From Helianthus annuus (taxonomy: Eukaryota; Streptophyta; Magnoliopsida; Asterales; Asteraceae), in assembly GCF_002127325.2 (NCBI RefSeq), contig NC_035445.2, forward strand, positions 83,406,239 through 83,470,238: a stretch of 64,000 nucleotides of DNA. Reading direction: 5' to 3'. Position 1 is the first letter of the stretch; every line of letters starts with the position of its first letter. The position numbers were made by a program, and so were the translations under genes. Positions 11,079-23,438 of the stretch are shown here, in pieces. A model generated the notes under the pieces. The model saw only the letters and a list, made by a program, of their open reading frames with translations. It ran no database searches and was not told the DNA's origin.

Positions 11079-11605
11079 GATTCTATATAAGAAAAGGAAG
11101 GATTTAAAATGCAAGTTCAGGTAGGAGTCAAACATTACTATGACCTCCACAGATTTCTGAGTTCTAACATAATATTAACTAACAGAGTGGAACCCTTTTC
11201 ACACTTATCAAGTTTCACTGGGACTCACATGCACCCCACATTATTATTATGTATGCACCCACAATAATAATCCAATTTGCATGTTCATCTCAGCTCCACT
11301 CAATTCGTGTTAGAAAGGTTCCCCGAATTCAAGCAATAAGACAGGTGACACCACAACATATATCATGAAAGTTCAAGAAGTGTCACACATAACATGGGTT
11401 GTTATCACATAGGTTCATACTGTAGTACCAAGTGTGTATTCACGTATGATGTTGTCTAATAGCAAATACTAGAGATACTGTGCAATAGTAAACAAGAGAC
11501 GAACCTTGCAGTCTGGAGTTGAGTGTCATGGTCGATTTCGGATCTGTTCGGTTATAGTTTGGTTTTATGAATAATGTTTTAAAACCAAGTTCACTATAAC
11601 CAGTG
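11079..11605 (-). other. Gypsy 5' untranslated leader
   Basis: A stretch of about 530 bases between the primer-binding site and the gag start, transcribed on the minus strand. It has no coding potential and no repeat structure that I can see apart from short ATT/AAT runs near 11240-11270. Confidence 0.6.
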
Positions 11606-11617
11606 GCTCTGATACCA
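11606..11617 (-). other. Primer-binding site of the Gypsy element (tRNA-iMet)
   Basis: On the minus strand it reads TGGTATCAGAGC, complementary to the 3' end of initiator methionine tRNA, three bases inside the 5' LTR end at 11621. This fixes the direction of the element. Confidence 0.9.
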
Positions 11618-11620
11618 AAC

Positions 11621-14200
11621 TGTCACAACCCCAAATTACCACCTAGGGAGTGTCCCCGTTAGGCGTGTGACGTACCGACAAGGAGCCACTAATTACAAGG
11701 AACCATACAAGTTTTCAAAATAAAATTCTCAAGTTTTAATAAAGAAAACACCAATCACAAGTTTAAATGTAAACTAGTATGTTCAGCGGAAGCAAGTAAT
11801 AAACCAAAGTTAAGTTATTCAAAAACCAATGTATAATAGTGACAATAATCACATGAGTCCCTCTAGTCGCCCCATGACCACTCCTGCTCCTCCAGACAGC
11901 AAGTTTCCAGATCCAAGATACCTAATGACCTGCGAGCATGCAACAAGTGTATCAGACAAAGCTGGCGAGTTCACAGTTCAAGAAAATGATCGTTACCAAG
12001 TGATTATTCCAGTTCATTAACAATTGCAAAAGAAATATTGATAATATCTCGATGATAAACAAGACGGCTCATGTTGTATGATTTGCCCTTTCCCTAGTGC
12101 TCCTATCAAAGCACCGGGCCCGACTGGGTAATTAGTTCACAACCGTCCTCCCCGGTACGGTGTGAGGGTGCCAAACCTAAGTAGCGCTACCAACTAATAC
12201 CCCGTTACCTCCCCGGTAACAAAAGATGGGACCTAAGAATGATAGAATGAGAATATTATCCAATATACCAGTTTTACCCAAAAGACTTATCCCTCCCCGG
12301 GATACCCACTGACTGTCCCAACCACCGGGACGCATGCTCAAAAGTAGTGAACTCACCTTAGTTTTTCTCGGTAGAATTAATTACACGTTTCACACAATGA
12401 TCAGTCAAGCCCTATCATATTACACATATCAATCAGTTCCACATTTATATCCGTCACATGTTTCACAAATAGTGTACTGACATTAGACTTGAACATCTCT
12501 CAACACATTGCGATTATTCACATCAAAAACACATTCCCTACTCAAGTCCCTAGCTCGAGTAACAGGTTTACAACTCAACAGCTCCTATTACTATTGCATG
12601 AATAACCATGTGTATCAATTTATCTAAACAAGCAACACACAAGAAACATTTGAACTCACAGTCCTTAACATCGTAGACCCATTCAAGTATTTACTCACAC
12701 CTAGGGCTGTTCAAATTGCTCGGCGCTCGACGCTCGTTCAATGCTCGCTCGAAAAATGCTCGGTATTTGCTCGTTCGATTCAGATCGATTGAGAAAATGC
12801 TCGGTTCGATACTAGCACTCCCATCGTCACTTTCCTTGTTTGTTCTACGAGCTCGATACTCGCTCGACATTCGTTCGAAAAATGCTCGGATCGAAAGACG
12901 CTCGCTCGACTTTGGCTCGGTTGAAATAACGCTCGGTTCGGTTCGGGTCGGTTTGTAAACGAACCGAGCACGAGCAAAGGTCTGATCGGTTCGGTTCGGC
13001 TTGTGAACAGCCCCACTCACACCTATTTACAAGGCCCAAACACTATCTTTTGTACCCGGCCCAAACAGTTAAGCACCCGCCCCCCAATTCACAGCCCAAA
13101 AATCAAGGAATTAATACAAATCATAGTCCAAAACAATATATTATCTATTTATGTGTGCGGCCCACTTGACCTTAACACACAACCGATTGCAGAACATCAT
13201 TTATAATCCTTATACCTTCAGCCTATGCATGTGATTATCACTATGAGATTGTAAAGTCCTGAGTCAATTTTGCTACACATTAATTATCATTACTATATCG
13301 ACACATAACCATAAACGGATCACAGTTTCCTCATGGATTTATTGCTGGAACATGTTAATCATGTCCTAATATACATATACGCCCCCACATACTTCTTGTT
13401 CCCACCCAAACCGGATCAAATCTTGTGCGTACGACATAAAGCAAATCATGCGGTTCGACTAATACAACACATTCTAAACGCATATATACACATTATCATC
13501 GGCCACTGCTATGCCTCGTTAACCTTTGTGTTACCAGCATATATTTTATTTGATTGTAGTTAAGTTATAACACGGGCGTTCTAATTCATCACTAGCATCA
13601 AGAGAGTTCAAGTAGTGAATCTTGGCCGCAACAAAACATCAAGCAAATTAACAGAATGATCAATTATACTAACCAGAATATAGGGTGCTTAATACGTGAG
13701 TTCAAGGTGTCTCGGATGAGGAAGAATGGCCGTTGCCAATCGTACAGGAAGGAGGCTAGACGTATATTAGGGTTTTTGTGTGATTGTGTATTTTGTAACA
13801 ATGATGGATTACATGGGTCATGCGTATATACGTACATCAGAAGATCACTCGGCCAGAAGTGGGCTTACTTTGGGTTCTATTTGGGCCGAATAAGATGTTA
13901 TCACTAGTCATTTGGGCCAAGTGTACGTAACCATCTTGTGTGCACATTGTTGACTAAGGTGTACATTTAAATAATGTAGGCTTTTAGTATTTAACATAAT
14001 GAACTTTTAGTATTTAACATGGTATTTAATATAATGAACTCACAATCAATTAATCCTAGTGGTGCCATGTAATTTAAGCGGGTTTAATGGTTTACTAGCA
14101 TATACGTATTGACATCGTGTAGTGAAATGTGAACAATAGTGATATGAGTTAAGTGCCACGAAGTTAAACGAGAATCACCTTGAAAGTTCAGATTGTCACA
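11621..14200 (-). repeat. Gypsy 5' LTR (2580 bp, contains a MITE)
   Basis: It begins TGTCACAACCCC and ends GATTGTCACA, and is followed by the duplicated GGGAC. It is 309 bp longer than the 3' LTR, mostly because of the 311-bp insertion at 12704-13014 with its 11-bp duplication. A small difference near 13980-14030 (one TTTAACATGGTATTTAACATA unit fewer than at 6555-6610) accounts for part of the rest. Confidence 0.9.
12704..13014. mobile_element. MITE with GGGCTGTTCA inverted ends
   Basis: This 311-bp insertion begins GGGCTGTTCA and ends TGAACAGCCC(C). It is flanked by the 11-bp direct repeat ACTCACACCTA (12693-12703 and 13015-13025). The other LTR of the same Gypsy element lacks it, giving a clean empty site near 5583-5592. 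The interior is packed with GCTCG, TCGGTTCG and CGAACCG words. An 11-base duplication would fit a Mutator-like relative; assignment is uncertain. Open frames inside are artefacts of the repeats. Confidence 0.8.
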
Positions 14201-15464
14201 GGGACGATTTTGGCAATTTACTTAAACTCTTTTAAATTTCTTTTATTTAATTAATTTTGTTACATATATAATAAAAAAGAATATACATGCAATTTTTATA
14301 TGACAAAAATAATAACTTTGTCATATAATTTTTATAAATTTTCATCCAACCACTAACTAAGTTAAATTTTCTATTAAGGCGAAGGATATTTATAAACTAA
14401 GACAGAAATTAATTTCCAATTTTTTTTTATATAGATCAGTTTTATAAAAATAAAATTTACTTAAACCTCTAAATTTTATAAAACTAAAATGTTGGTGACC
14501 TTATTGAAAAAGGACAAATAAAAAAATCTTATCATATGTACCAAGTTTGTAATGCATCTTCTACTCTTTTAAATTTGCTGCTAAGGGAAAACAGAAGTCA
14601 AACAACGTATGGTTACCAAACCTTAAAATTACCCACCAAATTGTAATTATAATGCTATGAACCAAAAGTTTCTTTACTCAAGCCACTCAGAATAAATATT
14701 AGTTAGTTACCCTCATAATCTTAATTAAATAAATATTTTATTTCTACCAACATATTTCCTAGGTGCTTAACACATTTAAAAAATTTGTAACGTTTTACAA
14801 TTTTTTTCTATCTCTACAATTGATAAATACTAAAAGTTGTAATCGATTGTTATGTGTTGCACACCAATGACGTTTCTCTTTATAAAACTGATTTATATAA
14901 ATAAGCTGGAAATTAATTTCTGTCTTAATTTATAAAATTAAAACATCCTTCACCTTAACAGAAAAAATAAACTGAGTTAATGATTTGGATAAAAATTTAT
15001 AAAAATTATGTGACAAAACTATTTTTTTTTTCTAAAAACTCCATGTATATTCTTTTTTATTATATATGTAACAAAAAAATTAAATAAAAGAAATTAAAAA
15101 GGGTTTGAGTAAATTGCCAAAATTGTCCCTTCGGTTTTATATTTTCCAGTTTCATCCAAATATCCTCAACTTAATAGAAAAAATAAACTAAGTTAGTAGT
15201 TTGGATGAAAATGGCAAAAAGTTACAAACCTTGGGGGCAATTTGGTACAAAAGTGTCATTTTAGACGAAAATGGCAAACGTGCCCAAACCTCAGGGATGA
15301 TTTTGGCAATTAACTCAATATACTATTATAGACATTAACAACTGGATTTATATAATTAAACTAAATCCAATTATTTAGAGGAAAGAGAATTATATCATAT
15401 ATGCAATATGTATTGCATCAAATTAAATTAGTAATCACATTGTATCATATTACATTGTACACTG

Positions 15465-15469
<5 letters not shown>

Positions 15470-15529
<60 letters not shown>

Positions 15530-15563
15530 ATATGTGTGTGTATATATATATGTATGTATGTAT
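15470..15563. repeat. (TA)n / (TG)n microsatellite
   Basis: A long run of TA dinucleotides, then TG runs, then TATG repeats. In copy B the same place (22717-22725) has only a short CTATATATATAATT, so the run expanded in copy A. Confidence 0.9.
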
Positions 15564-15589
15564 GAACTGGATCAGGAGAGAACGACTGA

Positions 15590-16563
15590 AAGTGTGAGAA
15601 CAGTGAGAACGATTCTCAGCCACAAGATCTTAGTGGTTTGTGGCTGAGATTGATGCGGTGACATTTTTCTAAATAATAGGGGCATTGAAACTACCAGGAG
15701 GGGTAAAATAGGAAGATTCAAACAAAGGTGCACATGCTAATCACATGCCATTTTCCCCATCATATTTAAACGACAATAACTTTTTTATACGTTATTATTT
15801 TTTCGAAAAAAATTACACCATAAAACTCAGCGTTTTTTATCTTTCCAACGAGTATACTATTGATATACTTTTTGAAAAAAAATTAACCGGGTTTTATGGC
15901 GTTTTTCTGAACCGGGTGTTTTATGGCATTTTAGACTAGGTATTTTCATGGCGTTTTTTTGAACTAGGTGTTTTTATGGCGTTTTAACTAGATATTTTCA
16001 TGGCGTTTTTCTGAACTGAGTGTTTTATAGCGTTTTCAACTGAGTTTTTCATGGCGTTTTTCTGAACTGAGTGTTTTATGGTGTTTTAATAGTACAAATT
16101 ATGATTTATCTGAGCTCAAAAAATATTAATTTAGGTGGTTAGACAAAAAAAAAAAAAAACTGTTTTTTTAGCTATATGGCTCAAAAAATGGTTTTAAATT
16201 ATAGGTTTTAACTGGGAGCTTATGGCGTTTTTTGAGCTATATGGCTCAAAAAATAGTTTTTTGAGCTGTTGTAAATTATAGCTCAAAAAAATAACTTTTT
16301 TTTTTGTTATGCGTTTTAACTGGGAGTTATATGGCTAAAAAAATGGTTTTTTGAGCTGTAAATTATAGCTCAAAAAATAGCTTTTTTTGTTGGTGTTTTA
16401 ACCGGGTATTATCATGGCGTTTTTCTGAATTAGGTGTTTTTATGGCGTTTTATTTGAACACCCAGTTCATGTGAGTGGGTTTCTAGACAATATTACCCCT
16501 TAGTGTAATTTAACATCAATGCCACATGTCACCACCAAAATCGTTCTCACCGTTCTCACACTT
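15590..16563. mobile_element. Unclassified element with 24-bp inverted ends
   Basis: The left end 15590-15613 (AAGTGTGAGAAC then AGTGAGAACGAT) matches the reverse complement of 16540-16563 with one mismatch. Copy B lacks this stretch: near 22740 it goes from a short TA run to CTTATCTAAC. The interior has roughly 53-bp degenerate tandem units built on ATGGCGTTTT and CTGAAC(T/C)(G/A)GGTGTTTT (about 15890-16090 and 16400-16460), plus short GCTCAAAAAA inverted words at 16165-16385. No clear target duplication was found and no protein is encoded. The exact left border is uncertain (15564-15590). Confidence 0.6.
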
Positions 16564-17512
16564 ATCTAACAGAGGATTTCAAATATTGTCGCGTGTCAGC
16601 ATCAAATCTTTTCTTTTCTTTCGATTTTAATTTTATGAGCAAATTGTATTTTATGTCCATTAACTTTAAGCCAAATTGCAGGCGGCGGTGCCTTTGGATG
16701 TCCTTTATGTTTTATGTTCTATACAAGAAAAGTTTTGGGTTTTTTTTTTTTTTTTTTTTTTTGTTTTGTTGTGGGAAAACTGTAGAAAAATTGTAATAAA
16801 AATTGAGTTGTGGGAAATTTGTGAGAAACCTTTGTAGAAAAATATATAGTTTTCTTGTAGTAAACCTATGTGCCACTCACACACGAGGGTAAAATAGTCT
16901 TTTTACTTTTTTTACTTAAAAACATATTAAAAGAAATATTGAGTTATTAAAAACCTAGTCTATTTGCGTTATCAGATGTACTTTTACTATGTTTTTATGT
17001 GAGTTTTAATAGACCTAAAAGTTTAGTGATTTATTTAAACTAGCTAATCATATTTCCATTACTATTAAAACACAATATACTTTTTATAATATACATTTAT
17101 CAAGTGTTTCTTTATTTGTTCATATTCATTTAATCAATTACATGACATATTTAATTCATTTATAGTTACTTGATGTTTATAATTTTAGGGTTTTTAAATA
17201 CGACTCAACTTCCCATAAAGAAATATTTTCCTCGAAATTAATTTTACCACAAGTTACAAATAACCTTGCTAATGCTTTGTACAAGACATTACAGCAAACT
17301 AGTGGTCTAAACTCATTAACATAATCTGGACATTTTGATTTAGGAATGAAATGGAAATTGATTGTCAGAATCTGATTAGAGAAAGAACAATAATCACTTC
17401 ATATAAGCAGCAAATTTACATCTCTAGTTAAATTCACAAAAACATGTAATGAGAAAAGTTGAATTTTAGTTGGTTAAAGCAATTGATTCATAACCCACTC
17501 TGATACCAGCAA
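16564..17512. repeat. Right part of repeat copy A
   Basis: Non-coding. It is homologous to copy B at 22741-22900 and 59431-60104. It contains a T-run at 16739-16762 that is absent from copy B. The minus-strand word TGGTATCAGAG near 17496-17506 resembles a tRNA-Met primer-binding site. Confidence 0.6.
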
Positions 17513-20500
17513 TTGAATTGGCTAAAGGGTGATCGATGTCGTAAGGTTAGTAAAAATATGTTTAAAAAGTGTCCTAATCACCTTTACTAGTAAAGGGAAA
17601 GTAGGGTATCGAATCCACGGGGAATTAGTGGAAAGTGTTAAAGTTCATTGCTTCTTATAATTATCTAATTCTAAACTAATTGCTTTTTGCTGATTAAGAG
17701 AGTTATTAGAAAAACAAATGTTATTAATGTGGTTGTAAACAATTGTGAGAAAAAGGACCAATCTCCGGGTTTTCAGGTTGTGTAGAAACACGGGTAACCT
17801 AATTATTACCAATTGGAAAGCACATAGACATGATTTGCTAACTACTTGTTTTGATAAATAATTAACGGATAATATATTTGATTGCAATGATCCACGATCG
17901 AAACCGAAAGATTGTATAACATCCTTACTATTATAAAAGGATTTTAGTACTAATAACGACAATTAATTGTGCACTTACGAGTACACGTACATATAAAATA
18001 CGGGTTTACTAAAAACTTTACAGTTTAAAATTTTTACATCATAATGTAATTGAGTTCGTCGTTTAAAAGTTACGACGTAACGCCGTGCGGAAGCTTTAGT
18101 CTCGTGTGTTCGGTTCTTCGTTTAGCTTGATCTTCATCCGGGAATCCCTTGACATATACCTATGACCAAAACCAACTTAAAGTTAGCTTTGGTAGTTAAA
18201 TAACATGGTTAAACAAGTCATATGGGTCAAACAACTAAAATAACACAATTTGCCAGCGTTTACAGCTCTCGTGGGCCGTGAGGGCTTACTCTTTAATTGG
18301 TCGCGGGCCGCGACTCTCATCACGTGACGCGACGGTTTTAAGTGCTTGCTGTCGCGTAGCGTGACAGCCCAATTTCGACAGAAAGGTTCCTTTTATTTGC
18401 CGCATTCATGCCCAGCTATGTTATTTTCATATAATAAACTAAAACACGCATAACTCTCAATCTACTAATCCGATTTACTCAATTCTTGTTTCTATGCGAC
18501 CATAATACAATTATGGACGCGTTTATCACCTAGGTTCGCAATAAAATCTGAGTTATAAGCTATTGGCTCATAAATCCTTTATGTGATTATTCAACCCGTT
18601 AGACATTAACATCACACTACATGCTATATAACAATAGTTATTTCTTGTCATTTTTACCCAATCTCGGGCTCATCGAATCTTAGAGTTTTCACTCCTATCT
18701 CAGAGTTTACGTAGGTGTTTACATTCACCGATTCATTCGTATCTACCTAAGCATTTAACCCACCATACTTTTTAGTCTATTTTGACCCGTTTAGGGGACT
18801 TTAGAGCATTTAAACATTAAACTCGCTCTTTTCACATCGCACCTTGCATTTCCCATACTCGTTAACTACTTATCTTCCACCACAACTATTTTTGTGGTGG
18901 ATTTAACGTAAGGAACCCAAAATCCCAATTCTATCCTCTGACTAGTCATTTTACGCAAATGACCCATTTTTAGGCATTCGACCCACGATGGCTTTTGCTT
19001 ATAACTTTTATATGTATCTAAGGATTTCATAATCAATAAACAAGATCCTAAACAACCTCTAAGGGTCGTTTATCTGGTTCACCCATCAAGGGCTTTTTGA
19101 TCAACTTATAGTCCCCCATTTTCTACAAAGGACTTCACTAATTATTTGACCAAAACTCACTCTCAACTATAAACCTATTTATTGTTTACCTGGCTCGGGT
19201 CAACATATTGACTCGTTTAATACCTTGCTGCAATAATTTGCTAATCTATAGCAACGCAAACTTCCATAAGCCGTTTTACCCTGTGAGCATTAGACTCGAC
19301 AAGCACTTGTTAGTCGTTATGTGTCAAATGGTATTAACATTACCATTTGACCCGTTTGGTCTTAAACAGCCAAACATTTTGCACTTATATTCGAATGGTA
19401 TTTACTTACCATTTCGTTAAAGAAAACTCATTTTATTTATATGTCATCTCGTGACCAATTACCATTCCGCCCGTTTTACCATTAATCATGGTTTATCATT
19501 ATTTTATATGTTCCGGCCCGTTTCATTTCATATCGGAACCATATTTCGGATATAGCTTTTGTCGTATTTATAACTTATGAATAAATACATAACTTACGAA
19601 AGAGGGTGTAAGCTTTACTTACCTCGCATCCAAACTATGCTCTTCTTTTTCCTTATTGATTCGTTTGACCCGCTTCCTTTCCAAGCCTCCACCTAGCTTG
19701 TCAAGCGTCAAACTATCATCATAAATCGTAAGACGGTTAGATTAGTCATTATCGCATACGACTATTCCATCTTACGCATTCTATGTCGAAACTACTATTC
19801 GACTCCATCATTTGGTTAATACGACTTATAAAATTCATTTACCCTTAATCATACAAAAATGCAAAATTTGCGTTCACCAACTCATTTAGGCAAACTCATC
19901 TATTATCAAAGACACATTATTCATTAGACAACATCTATGGGTTTTCATTTCTAAATGAAACCCCTTTTTATCATGTTATTAGGCGTTCCTACGGATACCC
20001 AATCAAGCTAATTTCTACTTACAACCTAGTGGACACGCGATTTCACTTAGGCATTTTAACAAACACCTAGTGGGCATAATTTTTTTACACATTTATAAAC
20101 TAGTTCATAACTAGTTATTTCTACCAAGTTTAACATTATTTTCAATTCCATTGTATCTAGCATACATAACAACCCTAGATTCACTTTATGGAATTCAAAC
20201 AACCCCCATTTCGTACTCAAAATTCTAGTGTTCTTCCTTACTCTACAAAACCCATTTAACACCTAAGTGGGTGATTAGGAAGTTCATAGTTATGAACAAA
20301 AATTCATAAATTTATTGACTAGGGTTCGTTCCTAAACATGGATTCATACTAGTTTCACCCAAACATCAATCATTCAAGCTTGAATTTCGATTTTCATAAA
20401 TTTATCAAGAACCTCAACTTCACGAATATCAAAAATTCGACATACCTTATGATCCCCTTGTCTTGGTGATCGTTTATACGTGTTCATGCATTAAATTTGG

Positions 20501-22525
20501 GCTAGATTTGGCCTTCAATTTGAAGAAATTTATAGATTAGGGTTAGGTTGAAGAACCTCTTGTTCGCCCCCTGTTGTCTGCGACCAGAACACACATTTAG
20601 GTGTGTGTTTTGGTGTTTTATTTATTTTTTAAATAAAACCCTCTTTTACTTTAGCCAACTTTAGCCCCTTAACTAATAAAGTTTTGTAAAAGTGCTATTA
20701 ACTAAGTTTCATTGGCATTTTATAACACTTAACTAACTAGGTTGTTCTTCCAAGTTACTTAGTGGGTTTGGGAAGTCATAACCCATTTTATTTTAAGTCC
20801 CATTAACTCGGGCCTTTTATATACTTTGTTTTCTCAAAGTATTTATCCTCTTTTTTTTAATTAACATAAAGTTTATTTATTTAAATCTCAATATTTATCG
20901 GGTTAATTTTTACCACTAACGGTATTTTACCCATCGTTACTATTAATGTGGTTTGATTACCAAACCCGTTTTTGGGGTGTTACAGATTGATGCAACTAAA
21001 TAGTAACCTAATTAATTACCAATCCTAGATTTCATAAACATAAACAATTTCAATGGTTAAAGGTTGAAGAACAATGACAACTTAGAATTTAGTCCCAATT
21101 GTTAATGACAAAACCAAATAACTGACGAACAAGTATGCAAATGATAATCCGACATTGTTTAATAAAAAAATAAACAATAAAGATAAACTAACCGAATGAC
21201 TTGTCAAATCTCAATCCAAAAGTTTGTAAAACTAAGTCAACCTGGTTTCTAACACAACTCCTAGTCCCGGAGATGAACACGGGTGATTTAGCCACTCATG
21301 TTCTCGATTTGAGCTTCAATCTTGATGAGGAATTGCATGATTGAAGATTGAATTGGGGTTGGGAACTCCAAAATTCGTCCTTGGGAAGTGGAAAACAGCT
21401 AGGATTAATGATAATTTCGTTTGGGGAATTTTTTTGGCTTAAATATAGTGGAAAACAAGAAATTCGCAAGTCAGATTTGGGATTCAGCGCCCAGTGCGCC
21501 AAAAATAGCGCCTAGTGCGCCAAAATGAACTTTCCAACTGTGGTGCGCTGAAATCAGTGCCTAGTGGTGCTGATTGTTACCGAACTTCCATTTCCACATT
21601 TTGACCTTCCAACTTGTGTGTATGCTTCCAATACTCCGTAATGCCTCCCGAAAACCTTCCGTTAAGCTCCAAAAGCCATCCATTATGCTCCGAGTACATG
21701 TAAATCAAAACCAAATCAAAGTAACCTGTTTTCATACACATAATCATGTAAAACCTCATAATTAAACACTTTAAAACACGATTAAACACCCTCACATCAC
21801 ATCCCCACACTTACCTTTGATTTTCCTCAAACAAACCAATACGGAACTACTCACCATAGTAACAACACTTCTAAACCCCTAAACCAATGCAACAGATTAA
21901 GTCCCAAGTCATACCCGTTCCATAGACTGACACAATCAAGATTGATAGTCCGACAAGCAATTGGTGCAATTTTTTTTAAACTTAAGACTTATCTATTCAA
22001 AACTAACATGCTTAGGATTCTAACACATGCTACACGCCCCTCACAATCAACTCTCCTCTCGGTTTAAAAATATGAACTAGCGTGTAATGTGCTAGTATGT
22101 GTAACACTCAAAACCAAACTTGAAATCCTGTAATCATAAGCTTGTATAACAATCATACCTCCACTGTATCATATTACACGGCACATATCAAAAGGACTTT
22201 CGGTTTTGGGATTAGGCTAAAGGTAGGAAGATTTTAGGCTTTTATTTATAGATTTTTATGTGGCGAACAATCAAACGACCAAACCGTGACAACATTATTT
22301 GCAACACATAACAACTAACACTTTTGGGTTGGTTTCTACCCAAGACATGAACAATATTCACAAAACCTTCTTTTTTCCTTTTTCTATTTCTATTTTTTTT
22401 AATTATCCATAATTTGTCGTTCAAGGTCGGTATATGGAAAATGGAGAGAGTAAACACATTACATTGGATCTGTAGAAGTGACGTAACACCAACCTAACCC
22501 ATGTAAATGTGTTTGTTAACCTATA
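17513..22525. other. Unrecognised non-coding segment, host of a solo LTR
   Basis: The segment is 17513-17914 plus 20990-22525, about 1.9 kb once the solo LTR is removed. Short open frames (such as 17645-17962, 21296-21502 and 22242-22457) have no recognisable protein features. It follows a primer-binding-site-like word in repeat copy A and starts TGAATTGG, so it might be an old LTR, but I found no matching copy. At 21484-21575 there is a cluster of GCGCC(C/T)AGTGCGCC words. CT-rich tracts lie at 22370-22400. Confidence 0.4.
17915..20984 (-). repeat. Solo LTR, large-LTR Gypsy-like family (3070 bp)
   Basis: It begins TATAACATCC (expected TGTAACACCC, second base changed) and ends TTTTTGGGGTGTTACA. 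The 5-bp duplication GATTG flanks it at 17910-17914 and 20985-20989. It is related to the LTRs of LARD1 (for example 19190-19260 matches 27455-27530; 20830-20984 matches 29520-29690). There is no internal region, which indicates LTR-LTR recombination. Strand is given from its similarity to the LARD1 LTRs. A GC-rich palindrome cluster lies at 18255-18375. No coding. Confidence 0.85.
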
Positions 22526-22928
22526 TAAGGACAATTGGATGAAAAGAAAAGGACGATATTAAATATACTATTGTAGACATGAACAATTAGATTTATATAG
22601 TTAAACTAAATCGAGTTATTAGATGAAAGAGAATTATATCATATATGCACTATGTATTGCATCATATTACATTAGTAATCACATTGTATCATATTAAATT
22701 GTATATTGTATCACTATATATATAATTAAAAACTAATTACACATTCTTATCTAACAAAGGTTTTCAAATATTGTCGTGTGTCAGCATCACATCTTTTCTT
22801 CCGATTTTAATTTTATGAGCAAATTGTATTTTACGTCCATTAAGTTTAAGCCAAATTGCAGGCTTGGACGTCCTTTATGTTTTATGTTCTACACAAGAGG
22901 TGTCCTTTCGCCCTAATTTCAATAAAAC
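22526..22928. repeat. Left part of repeat copy B (empty site for the foldback element)
   Basis: It matches 4272-4313 joined directly to 15317 onward: the sequence GATATTAAATATACTATTG near 22555-22573 runs through the point where copy A has the foldback transposon. It continues through blocks matching 15330-15480 and 16564-16730, and ends at the Copia insertion site AAAAC. Confidence 0.75.
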
Positions 22929-23375
22929 TGTAGGACCGTTATTGATGATCGAATGAGTCAATCAGAGCATGAACACCACTGTTTATGCAGCGGAAATACA
23001 CAAACAGTTTGAATCAAAGAAGAATGGAGTAGAAACAGAATGTAGATTACTTTAAACACGTTTTCTCATTAATACTTCTCAGAAAAATTCGGCAGCAGTT
23101 CGGCTACACTTTCGACATTCGGTACGAAATGAGAAAACATAACAACTATATATAGGGGCTCTGATTCCGCTCCTAATGACACTGTGTCATTTCGGGCAGA
23201 ATCACTATCTTGTGATTTCGCTCCAAATGACATAGTGTCATTAGGAGCGGAATTAAGACATTACAACACCAAAATTACAAACAGCCCCCTATACTATACA
23301 TAATTAACACATATGACCCCTAGACCCTATACAAGCTTGACTAAGACGTAGTCTTTAGACATTCGTGCATCAACA
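22929..23375 (-). repeat. Copia LTR, outermost 3' copy (447 bp)
   Basis: TGTAGGACCG...CATCAACA. Its outer end abuts the AAAAC target duplication, so it is the terminal LTR of the insertion. It pairs with 58973-59425. Confidence 0.9.
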
Positions 23376-23438
23376 AACTCCCCCTTGGATACAGCCGCAG
23401 TCTTCAGTCTTGTCTTCGGGTCTTCAGAGTGACTTGAA

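Larger units (their letters stand above)
4511..14200 (-). mobile_element. Ty3/Gypsy chromovirus, Tekay type, defective
   Basis: This is a full-length minus-strand LTR retrotransposon with the perfect 5-bp duplication GGGAC at 4506-4510 and 14201-14205. Order in transcription sense is 5' LTR (11621-14200), primer-binding site (11606-11617), gag, protease, reverse transcriptase, RNase H, integrase remnant with chromodomain-like tail, purine tract, 3' LTR (4511-6781). The order RT-RNase H-integrase and the tail around 6960-7060 point to the Tekay/Del clade. It cannot be autonomous: gag/protease frameshift, two in-frame stops and a deleted integrase core. Confidence 0.9.
4314..15316. mobile_element. 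Mutator-like foldback transposon, split by a Gypsy element
   Basis: The left end (GAGTTAATTGCCAAAATCGT) and the right end (15297-15316) are inverted copies. The 9-bp duplication AATATACTA flanks it at 4305-4313 and 15317-15325. Removing the Gypsy insertion (4511-14205) leaves about 1.3 kb. The two arms are each roughly 440 bp (4314-4510 continuing at 14206-14450, against about 14880-15316), with a loop of about 430 bp. Nine-base duplications with very long inverted repeats are typical of Mutator-like foldback elements. There is no transposase. Copy B at 22563-22573 preserves the empty site. Confidence 0.8.
4272..17512. repeat. Copy A of an unclassified repeat (interrupted)
   Basis: Host sequence is 4272-4313 plus 15317-17512. 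It matches copy B (22526-22928 plus 59431-60104) in order and orientation. Shared landmarks are AGGACAATTGGATGAAAAG, TTGTCG(C/T)GTGTCAGCATCA near 16588 and 22772, and the block at 16860-17500. At 17496-17506 it has CTCTGATACCA, which would be a tRNA-Met primer-binding site on the minus strand, so the repeat may be the leader of an old Copia element. No coding remains. Confidence 0.6.

Noticed and set aside
12691..13020. Arginine/serine-rich open frames on both strands
   Set aside because: Artefact of the GCTCG/TCGGTTCG repeats of the MITE; all frames are open by composition.
17496..17506. CTCTGATACCA as the primer-binding site of a complete element
   Set aside because: The word fits a minus-strand primer-binding site, but no LTR pair or target duplication could be found around it. 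It is kept only as a remark.
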